Assembly (NCBI RefSeq): GCF_000485595.1
Contig: NW_014577112.1
Coordinates: forward strand, 4,782 to 68,781
Length of the DNA stretch: 64,000 nucleotides
Source: Priapulus caudatus
Lineage: Eukaryota; Priapulida; Priapulimorpha; Priapulimorphida; Priapulidae
Direction: 5' to 3'
Every line of letters starts with the position of its first letter. Within the stretch, counting starts at the first letter, position 1. Of the stretch, positions 56,601 to 60,078 are shown one piece after another. Below the pieces are notes generated by a model. The model was given only the letters and a program-made list of their open reading frames with translations. It was not told where the DNA came from and did not search any database. Made by a program: the position numbers and the translations under genes.

Positions 56601-58331
56601 ATGTACGCACAGGCACCCTATGTATCATATGACGGATATACACATTGAAGCTACTAGTGAATTCTAAACGTGTTTATGTAACCAGACAAACCAGCCCAGG
56701 TAACGGCCCCCACCTATGTTTATATTGTATGAATAAATAAACGACCATACCTCTCGCACTATCTAGTAGTGAAATGCAATCATTACGTTCTTTTATCTGA
56801 ACAAGATAACCAACGATGTACGATCACCTATGTATATATACGACAATACCTTGCCACACATCAGTGCATCTAACGTGTTTTATGTAAGCAAGACAAGCGC
56901 AACAATGTACGCATGCACCTATGTATATATACGACATACCCTTGCACTACTAGTGCATTCTAACGTGTTTTATGTAACAAGACAACCACCATGTACGCCC
57001 GCACCTATGTGTATATACGACATGCCCTCGCACTACTAGTGCAATCAAACGTGTTTTATGTAACGTGAGTGCTTACGTAACGTGCTTTCAAAAAGTTATG
57101 CAGCTAAGTATAGTAACAGCTGCTACTGTGATGTTAGAAAACCCGAGTCTTTCGATCCCTTGCCATCTAGCCATATTGGCGTATTATGCAGATATACTCA
57201 TGTGGGCTGGGCCCAACGGTTGCTATCTCTGTCTCATGCTAATGAAACCAGGTCGACATGAAAGTCTCTGTCTTTTTGATGATACCAAAATGTGTTAAAG
57301 AAATCCGTGGTTTGTCCAAATGATTGCATGCATCAGAACCGTCGACATCTACAAGTATTGCGTATGTACTAGCAATTTACTGGCATGTATTTTGGATTAC
57401 CTGACCAACTCCATTGCTCAGTCAGTTTGTTATATATATATATATATATCTATATATATATATATTGGGATATTATTTTTGCAGTAACATATTGTCAGGA
57501 GAGTACCCAGCAACAGAGGGAGCGGCTTACATACACGGCAAGGATGTCAACAGTCAGTTTAACGATATTCGTGGCAAGCTTGGCATCTGCCCGCAACATG
57601 ATATTCTTTTTGATGGGTAAGCATCACTAATATTTCGTAGTGCTTTTTATTTTGCTAAAATAAAACTATGCCGATTTCGGAGTGAGCAGATGCAATCACT
57701 TACAGAGAAATAAGGCTTGGGTTCAGGCATATTCTTGCACATAATAAGTGTGCAAGAGATTGCATTGAGATTTTTTTAAAAGTCTGTTAACAATCTCTTG
57801 TAGGCTGTCTATCATAGAACATTTGGAATTTTATGGGAAACTCAAAGGAACCATGAACAAGAAGAAGTTAGATGAGGACATCCACCGGTAAGCTGATACG
57901 TTACGCATACGCCCTATCGTTTTGCAGGCACAATATTCCGTTTCTGTTCACACATCGATAAAAACGATGTTTCTCTGTGATCCATCGTCATTGGTCAACG
58001 TTGTCACGGCAACACTCCCTATCATCGTGTTAAGCTTGTTTCCGTAACTTTCTCTGCGTCCTATCTCCTTGCTCCAATCTTTCGTCATGGGCATTATTGA
58101 AGATTGTGGCGACGGTCTTGGATTTTCCCTGCAGGATGCTGGAAGCGACAGATCTGTGGGACCTGCAGCAGGAGCGCGTCGAGAACCTGTCCGGCGGCAT
58201 GCGTCGCAGACTGTCCGTCGCCGTGGCGTTCGTTGGCGGATCACGCACGGTGATCCTTGACGAACCGACGAGCGGCATCGACCCGGTCGCGCGCCGACAC
58301 ATCTGGGACCTGATCAGCGCCTACAAAGATG
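1891..58331 (+). CDS. ABCA13-like: Giant ABC-A family transporter (ABCA12/ABCA13-like), 95 exons in window, 5' and 3' incomplete
   Basis: ABC-A proteins are lipid-handling full transporters (TM1, large ECD1, TM2-6, NBD1, then a second TMD-NBD half). Seen here: the ECD1 opening motif MPSAG..P.LQ...C..DN.C (1891-2020); the ECD1 end [14 protein letters not shown] (49692-49831) and [16 protein letters not shown] (51516-51642); five further helices (52715-55078); and NBD1 with Q-loop [11 protein letters not shown], signature [12 protein letters not shown] and Walker [13 protein letters not shown]. Exons were placed by GT/AG sites and phase; all 91 from 1891 to 55838 join in one open frame of about 5,040 codons. 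ECD1 alone is about 4,785 residues, against about 3,500 in human ABCA13. TM1 and the start codon lie upstream or are unrecognised. The H-loop, TMD2 and NBD2 are absent, because the sequence after 60078 is a misplaced copy. The ABCA family call is certain; the ABCA12/13 subgroup rests on ECD size and is inferred. Confidence 0.93.
3161..3235. mobile_element. Possible fragment of a pogo/Tigger-like MITE
   Basis: TACAGTAAGACCCCGCAATA and the following bases resemble the terminal repeats at 55472 and, inverted, at about 44992-45018 (TACAGTAATACCCCG on the minus strand). No matching second end was found, so this is probably one end of a decayed copy. Confidence 0.4.
3514..5052 (+). CDS. ECD1 module 1: exons A 3514-3717, B 3973-4187, C 4398-4528, D 4925-5052
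   Basis: First complete four-exon cassette (phases 0-0, 0-2, 2-1, 1-0). The A exon has the cysteine pair ACNSDRL ... [10 protein letters not shown], with sequon NES two residues after the second Cys. B is alpha-helical looking ([19 protein letters not shown]). C is 131 nt ([18 protein letters not shown]). D reads [16 protein letters not shown] ... LPDQMVELL, the D motif L..LF.....L..........LP..v..LL. The exon ends at GAATAC before GTGAGT. Confidence 0.88.
5431..6373. mobile_element. Non-autonomous DNA transposon, about 943 bp
   Basis: It begins CAGGCTTTCA and ends TGAAAGCCTG (perfect 10-bp TIRs), flanked by a perfect direct repeat ATTACAG (5424-5430 and 6374-6380). The body has a GCGC-rich left part (GCGCGATCGCGCTCGC at 5451-5466) and a tandem repeat at 6155-6290. 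No transposase frame is visible. It lies in the intron between modules 1 and 2. The 6-7-bp TSD and CAG...CTG ends recall the elements at 24325 and 32421; the superfamily is uncertain. Confidence 0.82.
6155..6290 (+). repeat. Tandem repeat of about 41 bp (GAGCTCTCCATCATGCCTC...)
   Basis: Three to four copies of GGAGCTCTCCATCATSCC followed by TTAAGGGTGTGATT, inside the right half of the transposon at 5431-6373. Confidence 0.85.
6614..8278 (+). CDS. ECD1 module 2: exons A 6614-6832, B 7168-7370, C 7657-7787, D 8109-8278
   Basis: A exon cysteine pair [14 protein letters not shown] ... [11 protein letters not shown]; here the sequon after the second Cys is missing. B reads [20 protein letters not shown] and has sequon NET. 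C is 131 nt ([20 protein letters not shown]). D is unusually long at 170 nt and reads [20 protein letters not shown] then [19 protein letters not shown]. All four boundaries have GT/AG sites and the usual phases. Confidence 0.87.
9755..9912 (+). repeat. GAGTCC hexamer array, copy 1 of an inverted pair
   Basis: About 9790-9905 is (GAGTCC)n with CCCCC and CACCC interruptions. It is preceded by TGTTGTAAGAACACACATCA and GTGTTGTAGTCGAG. The same flank occurs reverse-complemented at about 13543-13580 beside a related array, so this is a dispersed element and not a simple local microsatellite. Confidence 0.75.
10880..11680. repeat. G/C-run-rich dispersed repeat sequence (unclassified)
   Basis: Contains GGGGGGGGGGGGCTGGGG, CTGGGGGAGGGCCCGTGCCC (11059-11078) and later CTGGGGGAGGCCCCCGACCC. 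This composition is typical of decayed transposons in animal genomes. No open frame or clean ends were found, so no family is assigned. Confidence 0.4.
12128..12215 (+). repeat. Direct repeat copy 1 flanking the first assembly gap
   Basis: CATAAAATAGAAAGTACCAT ... ACTTGCATAAGTCGACAC ... GTCGACTTAG ... AATAACGAC recurs at 12431-12515 beyond the N run. Similarity ends after about 85 bp, so it looks like the end of a dispersed element present twice. Confidence 0.75.
12324..12348. other. Assembly gap of exactly 25 N
   Basis: A run of 25 N, identical in length to the run at 60054-60078. A fixed length shows it is a placeholder and not a measured gap size. Confidence 0.99.
12431..12515 (+). repeat. 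Direct repeat copy 2 flanking the first assembly gap
   Basis: Second copy of the 12128-12215 sequence, with small indels. The sequences on either side differ from copy 1. Confidence 0.75.
13395..13585 (-). repeat. GAGTCC/CTCGAG array, copy 2 of the inverted pair
   Basis: CTCGAGTCC, GAGACC and GGTCTCGAG units at 13395-13542, followed by CTACAACACTGACACACAT and CTTACAACGTC. The last two are the reverse complement of the flank at 9755-9790. The array is GC-rich with several overlapping palindromes. Confidence 0.7.
13650..15848 (+). CDS. ECD1 module 3: exons A 13650-13823, B 14542-14828, C 15012-15142, D 15742-15848
   Basis: A exon pair [16 protein letters not shown] ... [12 protein letters not shown], ending VIDK; no sequon after the second Cys. 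B is the longest B exon (287 nt, [19 protein letters not shown]...), starting at the acceptor TTAATTCACAG; the ATG at 14503 is intronic. C is 131 nt ([20 protein letters not shown]). D is short (107 nt, [20 protein letters not shown]). A 40-bp minisatellite lies in the A-B intron and a hAT MITE in the C-D intron. Confidence 0.86.
13930..14470 (+). repeat. G-rich minisatellite, about 40-bp unit
   Basis: Exact 40-bp spacing of CATGGGGTATCACACACTGT at 14161, 14201, 14241 and 14281, with more degenerate units on both sides. It lies in the intron before module 3 exon B. The open frames across it are repeat translations, not genes. Confidence 0.92.
15256..15585. mobile_element. hAT-type MITE, 330 bp
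   Basis: Perfect 8-bp target-site duplication GCAGACGC (15248-15255 and 15586-15593). Left end TAGTGTTGTCAATCGGTTGT; right end, reverse-complemented, TAGTGATGTCACGATCATCG. Inner ATCATCGGTTG blocks are also inverted. An 8-bp TSD with TAGTG-type ends is characteristic of hAT elements. There is no transposase. Confidence 0.9.
16078..18401 (+). CDS. ECD1 module 4: exons A 16078-16296, B 16531-16754, C 17448-17590, D 18242-18401
   Basis: A exon pair [16 protein letters not shown] ... [13 protein letters not shown] reads [21 protein letters not shown] is 143 nt ([20 protein letters not shown]). D reads [20 protein letters not shown] and ends in phase 2 (donor GTGAAT at 18402), unlike the phase 0 end of most D exons; the next A exon compensates by starting with one base. 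Confidence 0.86.
16755..17447. other. Intron of module 4 (B-C) without recognised element
   Basis: About 690 bp with no exon or clear repeat, except a short GATGAT run at 17400-17430 just before the acceptor. Confidence 0.6.
17591..18241. other. Intron with possible decayed pogo/Tigger-like ends
   Basis: ACGCGAAATTGTGTAACGCG at about 17712 and an inverted counterpart near 18070-18090 (on the minus strand CGCGAAATATAGTAAC) hint at an old element. No TSD could be defined. Confidence 0.35.
18416..18655 (+). repeat. Minisatellite, 44-bp unit with internal palindrome
   Basis: GAGTCTGTAATATGACCTTA recurs at 44-45-bp spacing from 18416. Each unit contains the palindrome ATGACCTTATGAGGTCAT or variants. 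It begins 14 bp after the module 4 D exon donor. Confidence 0.92.
18989..20122 (+). CDS. ECD1 module 5: exons A 18989-19154, B 19445-19647, fused C+D 19837-20122
   Basis: A starts with one base completing AGA, then [18 protein letters not shown] ... [11 protein letters not shown] (Cys pair kept, sequon NFT before the second Cys). B reads [20 protein letters not shown]. Exon 19837-20122 runs from phase 2 straight to phase 0 (286 nt) and contains both the C and D segments, so the C-D intron has been lost or was never gained. A potential donor GGTGAAG at the old junction is read through in frame. Confidence 0.87.
19655..19790 (+). repeat. Minisatellite of alternating 15-mers (TGTGTGAATCGA...)
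   Basis: Alternating GAATGTGTGAATCGA and TTGTGTGAATCGA units, starting 8 bp after the donor of module 5 exon B. Confidence 0.9.
20684..22229 (+). CDS. ECD1 module 6: exons A 20684-20890, B 21236-21453, C 21806-21939, D 22114-22229
   Basis: A exon pair [18 protein letters not shown] ... [11 protein letters not shown] (sequon NYT after the second Cys). B reads [20 protein letters not shown] with sequons NIS and NIT. C is 134 nt ([20 protein letters not shown]). D reads [20 protein letters not shown]. Phases follow the standard 0-0, 0-2, 2-1, 1-0. Confidence 0.88.
20970..21065 (+). repeat. GT-rich microsatellite
   Basis: (GT)n tracts at about 20973-20987 and 21032-21057 within repeated GTAGCGWGTGTGGTCT sequence, in the module 6 A-B intron. 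Confidence 0.85.
22539..23720 (+). CDS. ECD1 module 7: exons A 22539-22739, B 22968-23116, C 23254-23378, D 23599-23720
   Basis: A exon pair [16 protein letters not shown] ... [10 protein letters not shown] (sequon NYT). It ends VDKVQ before GTACAG; a GTGCAG six bases earlier, after VDK, is a possible alternative. B is short (149 nt, [20 protein letters not shown]). C is 125 nt. D reads [20 protein letters not shown] and is the first copy of the D exon that recurs at 27653 and 31652, so it also opens the higher-order repeat. Confidence 0.88.
23461..23495 (+). repeat. (GAT)n microsatellite
   Basis: About eleven GAT trinucleotides in the module 7 C-D intron. Confidence 0.95.
24079..25770 (+). 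CDS. ECD1 module 8: exons A 24079-24279, B 24780-24973, C 25230-25360, D 25637-25770
   Basis: A begins [20 protein letters not shown] and ends ... [14 protein letters not shown] (Cys pair plus sequon NYT). It is nearly identical, also at silent sites, to the A exons at 28442 and 31975. B reads [21 protein letters not shown] is 131 nt ([20 protein letters not shown]). D is 134 nt and reads [20 protein letters not shown] then [19 protein letters not shown]. Confidence 0.9.
24325..24662. mobile_element. Non-autonomous DNA transposon, 338 bp, family with 32421-32771
   Basis: Flanked by the 6-bp direct repeat TCATAG (24319-24324 and 24663-24668). The ends are CAGGAGTAGAATTTAAC and, reverse-complemented, CAGGGTGCGAAATTAAC. 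The body carries several GGGAGTCYG motifs and is highly similar to 32421-32771, which has a different TSD; the two are therefore separate insertions. Confidence 0.82.
26045..27777 (+). CDS. ECD1 module 9: exons A 26045-26242, B 26945-27159, C 27335-27453, D 27653-27777
   Basis: A begins [20 protein letters not shown], then [20 protein letters not shown] with INTTQL (sequon NTT); near-identical copies are at 30221 and 34159. B reads [21 protein letters not shown] is 119 nt, matching the C exon of module 11. D reads [20 protein letters not shown], the second copy of the module 7 D exon. Confidence 0.9.
26500..26722 (+). repeat. Purine (GA)n-rich tract with repeated GATAGATAGGTAGCGTTAGA
   Basis: AGAGAG/GAAAGA low complexity in the module 9 A-B intron. 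The Ser/Leu-rich antisense open frames here come from the repeat. Confidence 0.93.
28442..30067 (+). CDS. ECD1 module 10: exons A 28442-28654, B 28927-29102, C 29441-29571, D 29934-30067
   Basis: A begins [20 protein letters not shown] and contains [14 protein letters not shown]; it continues to NEDFQL before GTATTC, slightly longer than its sisters. B reads [21 protein letters not shown] is 131 nt ([20 protein letters not shown]). D reads [20 protein letters not shown] then [19 protein letters not shown]. The 43 bases upstream of the A exon match those upstream of module 8 A. Confidence 0.9.
30221..31770 (+). CDS. ECD1 module 11: exons A 30221-30418, B 30709-30911, C 31195-31313, D 31652-31770
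   Basis: A begins [20 protein letters not shown], then [20 protein letters not shown] with INATQL (sequon NAT). The 57 intron bases before it match those before module 9 A with one difference. B reads [21 protein letters not shown] is 119 nt. D reads [20 protein letters not shown], the third copy of the module 7 type D exon. Confidence 0.9.
31975..33787 (+). CDS. ECD1 module 12: exons A 31975-32178, B 32908-33104, C 33398-33525, D 33654-33787
   Basis: A begins [20 protein letters not shown] with [14 protein letters not shown], third copy of the module 8 A exon. B reads [21 protein letters not shown] is 128 nt; the acceptor GTAACAG at 33397 is chosen over the GTTGCAG at 33377 because only it keeps the frame ([20 protein letters not shown]). 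D reads [20 protein letters not shown] then [19 protein letters not shown]. Confidence 0.89.
32421..32771. mobile_element. Non-autonomous DNA transposon, 351 bp, family with 24325-24662
   Basis: Flanked by the 6-bp direct repeat CTACAG (32415-32420 and 32772-32777). Ends CAGTGGTGGAAATTAAC and, reverse-complemented, CAGAGTGCGAAATTAAC. The body shares GAGGGAGTCCGC and AAGATTCATGCGGTTGCACG with the 24.3-kb copy. Confidence 0.85.
34159..35453 (+). CDS. ECD1 module 13: exons A 34159-34353, B 34549-34775, C 35008-35138, D 35332-35453
   Basis: A reads [20 protein letters not shown] and [11 protein letters not shown], third copy of the module 9 A exon. B is long (227 nt, [20 protein letters not shown]). 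C is 131 nt ([20 protein letters not shown]). D reads [20 protein letters not shown] then [17 protein letters not shown]. It closes the triplicated two-module block. Confidence 0.89.
35770..37306 (+). CDS. ECD1 module 14: exons A 35770-35949, B 36158-36375, C 36689-36819, D 37179-37306
   Basis: A exon pair [18 protein letters not shown] ... [10 protein letters not shown] (sequon NWT). B reads [21 protein letters not shown] is 131 nt ([20 protein letters not shown]). D reads [20 protein letters not shown]. All splice sites are GT/AG. Confidence 0.88.
37671..39037 (+). CDS. ECD1 module 15: exons A 37671-37862, B 38085-38305, C 38453-38586, D 38919-39037
   Basis: A exon pair [16 protein letters not shown] ... 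[10 protein letters not shown] (sequon NVT). B reads [21 protein letters not shown] is 134 nt ([20 protein letters not shown]). D reads [20 protein letters not shown] and ends at ATG before GTAGGA. Confidence 0.87.
39295..41668 (+). CDS. ECD1 module 16: exons A 39295-39489, B 39805-40019, C 40981-41114, D 41538-41668
   Basis: A exon cysteines [20 protein letters not shown] ... ALCNNTASW, with spacing slightly changed. B is very acidic/charged ([20 protein letters not shown], then [20 protein letters not shown]). C is 134 nt. D reads [20 protein letters not shown]. The donor of exon B at 40020 directly abuts a MITE at 40025. Confidence 0.87.
40025..40375. mobile_element. Tc1/mariner (pogo/Tigger-like) MITE at a splice donor
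   Basis: Left end TACAGAGACTCCCCGACTTA; right end, reverse-complemented, TACAATAAAGATACTCCCTG followed by ACTTACGAAC. TA dinucleotides bound both ends. The element starts at about base 6 of the intron, so the donor GTGAGTA of module 16 exon B overlaps its first bases. A G run lies inside at about 40232-40241. Confidence 0.65.
40690..40762 (+). repeat. (GCGT)n / GT microsatellite
   Basis: About a dozen GTGC/GCGT tetramers followed by (GT)n in the module 16 B-C intron; a similar array is at 42522-42578. Confidence 0.95.
42082..43387 (+). CDS. ECD1 module 17: exons A 42082-42285, B 42634-42839, merged C/D-type 43174-43387
   Basis: A exon pair [16 protein letters not shown] ... [13 protein letters not shown] (sequon NAS). 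B is placed from the acceptor GTTCACAG at 42633; an in-frame acceptor at 42591 would add 14 codons. Exon 43174-43387 goes from phase 2 to phase 0 in one step ([20 protein letters not shown] ... [13 protein letters not shown]), replacing separate C and D exons. Confidence 0.85.
42522..42580 (+). repeat. (GTGC)n microsatellite
   Basis: Tandem GTGC/GCGT tetramers in the module 17 A-B intron. Confidence 0.95.
43074..43112 (+). repeat. (AT)n microsatellite
   Basis: An AT dinucleotide run in the intron before exon 43174. Confidence 0.95.
43577..44825 (+). CDS. ECD1 module 18 (irregular): exons 43577-43776, 44280-44416, 44728-44825
   Basis: Exon 43577-43776 runs 0-2 and looks like a merged A/B exon with two cysteines ([26 protein letters not shown]). 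C-type exon 44280-44416 (137 nt) reads [21 protein letters not shown]-type exon 44728-44825 is short and reads [20 protein letters not shown]. Phases stay consistent, but the four-exon pattern is degraded toward the membrane-proximal end. Confidence 0.82.
44992..45018 (-). mobile_element. Possible terminal repeat of a pogo/Tigger-like MITE
   Basis: On the minus strand TACAGTAATACCCCGTGTTA, similar to the end at 3161. A partner end could not be delimited upstream, although 44955-44995 has related ACGTAAG/ACGCAA motifs. Confidence 0.4.
45540..47758 (+). CDS. ECD1 module 19 (irregular): exons 45540-45727, 46237-46364, 46811-47024, 47339-47481, 47637-47758
   Basis: Exon 45540-45727 (0-2) keeps the A-type cysteines ([18 protein letters not shown] ... 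[13 protein letters not shown]). 46237-46364 is C-type. 46811-47024 goes from phase 1 to phase 2 in one exon ([20 protein letters not shown]), merging D and B positions. 47339-47481 (143 nt) is C-type. 47637-47758 is D-type ([20 protein letters not shown]). The acceptor TCTGATCAG at 46810 is chosen by frame. These exons recur in error-rich form after 60420. Confidence 0.83.
45728..45895 (+). repeat. Tandem repeat of ACGTAGACGTACAC hexamer-like units
   Basis: Imperfect (ACACGT/AGACGT)n directly after the donor of exon 45540-45727; the repeat produces open frames on both strands that are not genes. Confidence 0.88.
47942..49057 (+). CDS. ECD1 module 20: exons A 47942-48133, B-type 48327-48528, 48911-49057
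   Basis: A exon pair [20 protein letters not shown] ... [11 protein letters not shown] (sequon NVT before the second Cys). Exon 48327-48528 reads [20 protein letters not shown] and ends in phase 1 at the donor GTACGA. Exon 48911-49057 ([20 protein letters not shown]) runs phase 1 to 1. Between them lies a 13-bp minisatellite that is open in all three forward frames and could be mistaken for coding sequence. Confidence 0.83.
48547..48835 (+). repeat. 13-bp minisatellite (CTGCCTGCATGTA)n
   Basis: About twenty imperfect 13-mers in the intron between exons 48327-48528 and 48911-49057. Because 13 is not a multiple of 3, all three forward frames cycle through the same Cys/Leu/Tyr-rich peptide and remain open. 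Confidence 0.95.
49058..49691. other. Intron without recognised element
   Basis: AT-rich, about 630 bp, between the last repeat-region exon and the conserved ECD1 end. No exon, TIR or tandem array seen. Confidence 0.6.
49692..52462 (+). CDS. Conserved membrane-proximal part of ABCA ECD1: exons 49692-49831, 50103-50216, 50808-50995, 51332-51423, 51516-51642, 52286-52462
   Basis: These exons match the part of ECD1 shared by all ABCA proteins. 49692-49831: [20 protein letters not shown], the family's standard motif. 50103-50216 and 50808-50995: a helical segment ending [10 protein letters not shown]. 51516-51642: [16 protein letters not shown]. 52286-52462: [18 protein letters not shown] and [13 protein letters not shown], the conserved stretch immediately before TM2. 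The order and spacing are as in ABCA1-type proteins, which confirms the family and places the 20-module array as an N-terminal expansion of ECD1. Confidence 0.95.
50482..50775 (+). repeat. Long (GT)n microsatellite with GC variants
   Basis: Nearly 290 bp of GTGTGT/GCGTGC in the intron before exon 50808. Open frames of His/Thr or Val/Cys residues on both strands are repeat translations. Confidence 0.97.
51937..52238. mobile_element. MITE, 302 bp, with 4-bp TSD
   Basis: Flanked by ACTA (51933-51936 and 52239-52242). Left end AGGCCTAAAATAAAAGACG followed by TTTGTTTCCGCTAAC; right end, reverse-complemented, AGGCCTAAGAAAAAAAATG followed by TTTGTTTCCGCTAAC. TIRs are about 35 bp and near-identical. 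The superfamily is not assigned. It lies in the intron before exon 52286. Confidence 0.87.
52715..55078 (+). CDS. TMD1 helices: exons 52715-52823, 53319-53509, 54443-54581, 54874-55078
   Basis: 52715-52823: TM2 ([17 protein letters not shown]), then the cytoplasmic [11 protein letters not shown]. 53319-53509: [17 protein letters not shown], the family's typical MGL...W motif entering TM3, then TM4 ([18 protein letters not shown]). 54443-54581: TM5 ([20 protein letters not shown]). 54874-55078: [27 protein letters not shown], sequon NVT, and the last helix [20 protein letters not shown]. Together with the missing TM1 this makes a standard ABCA TMD1. Confidence 0.95.
53541..54000. mobile_element. 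MITE, 460 bp, GGGACACACCATGC termini
   Basis: Left end TAAAGCGGGGGACACACCAT; right end, reverse-complemented, TAAAGCCTGGGACACACCAT. TA at both ends is a possible TSD. The motif GCATGGTGTGTCC recurs internally at about 53609, 53719 and 53978, with variants at 53840 and 53879, mixed with CGCAGCGAAATTCGC-type palindromes. It occupies half of the TM4-TM5 intron. Confidence 0.82.
55079..55460 (+). repeat. 45-bp minisatellite (TTAATATGTATGGTTGGTAT...)
   Basis: Units start exactly 45 bp apart at first (55096, 55141) and then drift with single-base indels from about 55190. It fills the intron after exon 54874-55078. Confidence 0.9.
55472..55654. mobile_element. pogo/Tigger-like MITE, about 183 bp
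   Basis: Left end TACAGTGGAACCCACGATTT; right end, reverse-complemented, TACAGTGTAGCCCCGTTATA. TA dinucleotides bound it, and inner ATTTAACGCG / ATTTAGCGCAACCCCG motifs fit this group. Confidence 0.75.
55708..55838 (+). CDS. TMD1-NBD1 linker exon
   Basis: [17 protein letters not shown] matches the ABCA linker pattern (G..G.P..WYFP.T.SYWF) that follows the last TMD1 helix. It continues with a basic stretch [20 protein letters not shown]. It is 131 nt, phases 1-0, and error-free, although noisy sequence lies on both sides. Confidence 0.92.
56322..56513 (+). pseudogene. NBD1 Walker A exon, frame broken by several indels
   Basis: The pieces of an ABCA NBD1 start are all present but in different frames: VGISLQKLR, then RYGGK, then IHGLSIE, then YEGQV, then GHN....KTT. 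In the starting frame the P-loop reads GHNERCKTT where the family has GHNGAGKTT. At least four or five single-base indels within about 190 nt explain this. No canonical GT donor is visible after ACAACC; the next exon (57485) expects a phase 2 end. Genuine decay is possible, but the intact downstream exons and nearby low-quality sequence favour consensus errors. Confidence 0.8.
56500..57070 (+). repeat. Minisatellite of about 88 bp overlapping the Walker A exon end
   Basis: Units contain CGACATACCCTTGCACTACT, AGTGCATTCTAACGTGTTTT and AAGACAACCACCATGTACGC. The last two complete units are about 88 bp apart (56943 and 57031); earlier ones are degenerate. The first unit overlaps the AAGACAACC that encodes Lys-Thr-Thr of the P-loop. 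Confidence 0.82.
57430..57472 (+). repeat. (AT)n microsatellite
   Basis: TATATATA run just upstream of the Q-loop exon acceptor. Confidence 0.95.
57485..58331 (+). CDS. NBD1 core: exons 57485-57616, 57804-57887, 58135-58331
   Basis: 57485-57616: [20 protein letters not shown], then [13 protein letters not shown] (Q-loop). 57804-57887: [15 protein letters not shown]. 58135-58331: [20 protein letters not shown] (ABC signature LSGGM), [12 protein letters not shown] (Walker B with catalytic Glu, then D-loop) and ARRHIWDLI. All are intact and in phase (2-2, 2-2, 2-1), so the ATPase is expected to be functional if the Walker A exon is really intact. The H-loop exon should follow but is not in the window. 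Confidence 0.96.
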
Positions 58332-58354
58332 GTGAGCATTACTGATAGCGTGAA

Positions 58355-60053
58355 GGAATAGTAGGTGGCACTTACGTGAAGGTTGTGTGTGTGTGAAGAA
58401 TGAGTTAGCAGCAGCTATGGAGAAGGTGAGCGTAGCAGGAAGGAATAGTAGGTGGCACTTACGGGAAGGTTGTGTGTGTGTGAAGAATGAGTTAGCAGCA
58501 GCTATGGAGAAGGTGAGCGTAGCAGGAAGGAATAGTAGGTGGCACTTACGTGAAGGTTGTGTGTGTGAAGAATGAGTTAGCAGCAGCTATGGAGAAGGTG
58601 AGCATAGCAGGAAGGAATAGTAGGTGGCACTTACGTGAAGGTTGTGTGTGTGAAGAATGAGTTAGCAGCAGCTATGGAGAAGGTGAGCATAGTAGGTGGC
58701 ACTTACGTGAAGGTTGTCTGTGTGTGAAGAATGAGTTAGCAGCAGCTATGGAGAAGGTGCAGCGTAGCAGGATAGGGTAGTAGGTGGCACTTACGGGAAG
58801 GTTGTGCGATGTGTGGAAGAATGAGTTAGCATACAGCTATGGAGAAGGTGAGCGTAGCAGGAAGGTAATAGTAGGTGGCACTTACGGAAGTTGTGTGTGT
58901 GAAGAATGAGTGTTACAGCAGCTATGGAGAAGGTGAGCGTAGCAGGAAGGAATAGTAGGTGGCACTTACGTGAAGGTTGTTGTGTGTGAAGAATGAGTTA
59001 GCAAGCAGCTATGAGAAGTGAGGCGTAGCAGGAAGGAATAGTAGTGGCGACTTACGGGAAGGTTGTGTGTTGTGAAGAATGAGTTAGCATACAGCTATGG
59101 AGAAGTGAGCAGTAGCAGGAAGGAATCAGTAGGTGGCACTTACGGTGAAGGTTGTGTGTGTGAAGATGATTAGCAATCAGCTATGGAGAAGGTGAGCGCA
59201 TAGCAGGAGGAATAGTAGGTGGCACTTACGTGAAGGTTGTCTGTGTGTGAAGAATGAGTTAGCAGCAGCTATGGAGAAGGTGAGCATAGCAGGAAGGAAT
59301 AGTAGGTGGCACTTACGTGAAGGTGTGTGTGTGAAAGAATGAGTTGCAAGCACTATGGAGAAGGTGAGCATAGTAGGGTCGGGCACTTACGTGAAGGTTG
59401 TCTGTGTGTGAAGAATGAGTTAGCAGCAGCTATGGAGAGTGAGCATAGCAGGAAGGAATAGTAGGTGCACCTTACGTGAAGGCTGTCTGTGTGTGAAGAA
59501 TGAGTTAGCAGGAGCTATGGAGAAGGTGAGCATAGCAGGAAGGAATAGTAGGTGGCAACTATGGTGAAGGTTGTCTGTGTGTGAAGAATGAGTTAGCAAA
59601 GCAGCTATGGAGAAGGTGAGCGTGAGCAGGAAGGAATAAGTAGGATTGCACTTTATGTGAGGTTAGTCCCTGTGTGAAGATGAGTAGCATGCAGCTATGG
59701 AGAAGGTGACCAATGCAGGAAGAATCATAGGTGCACACTTAACGTGAAGGTGTTGTGTGAAGAAATGAGTTAGCATCAGCATGGGAAGGTGAGACAATAG
59801 CCAAGGAAGATAGTGGTGCCACTTATGGAAGGTTGTCTGTGTGAAAAATGAGTTAGCAGCAGCCTTAATTGGAAAGGTGGAGCTAGCAGGAAGGAAATAT
59901 AGTAGGTGGCAACTTATGTGAAGGTTGTCTGTGGTGTTAAAGAATGAGTTAGCCATCAGGCTATGGAAGGGAGAGCGATAGGCAGGAAGGAAAGTAGGTG
60001 CACTTACGGGAAACGGTTGTTGTGTGAAGAAGAGTTTAGGCACAGCAGCTATG
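58355..60053 (+). repeat. 87-bp minisatellite, about 20 units, increasingly error-rich
   Basis: GGAATAGTAGGTGGCACTTA starts at 58355, 58442, 58529 and 58614 (spacing 87, 87, 85) and continues to the gap. The first units are clean; from about 58770 random 1-2-bp indels accumulate. Each unit carries GAGAAGGTGAGCGTAGC, containing a good splice-donor consensus GGTGAGC like the real donor of exon 58135-58331. Confidence 0.95.
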
Positions 60054-60078
60054 NNNNNNNNNNNNNNNNNNNNNNNNN
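60054..60078. other. Assembly gap of exactly 25 N
   Basis: Second run of exactly 25 N, at the end of the minisatellite and directly before the misplaced duplicate. Confidence 0.99.

Noticed and set aside
58387-58575. Perfectly repeated 29-residue peptide open frame
   Set aside because: 87-bp minisatellite units happen to be a multiple of three; it is intronic and breaks down within a few units.
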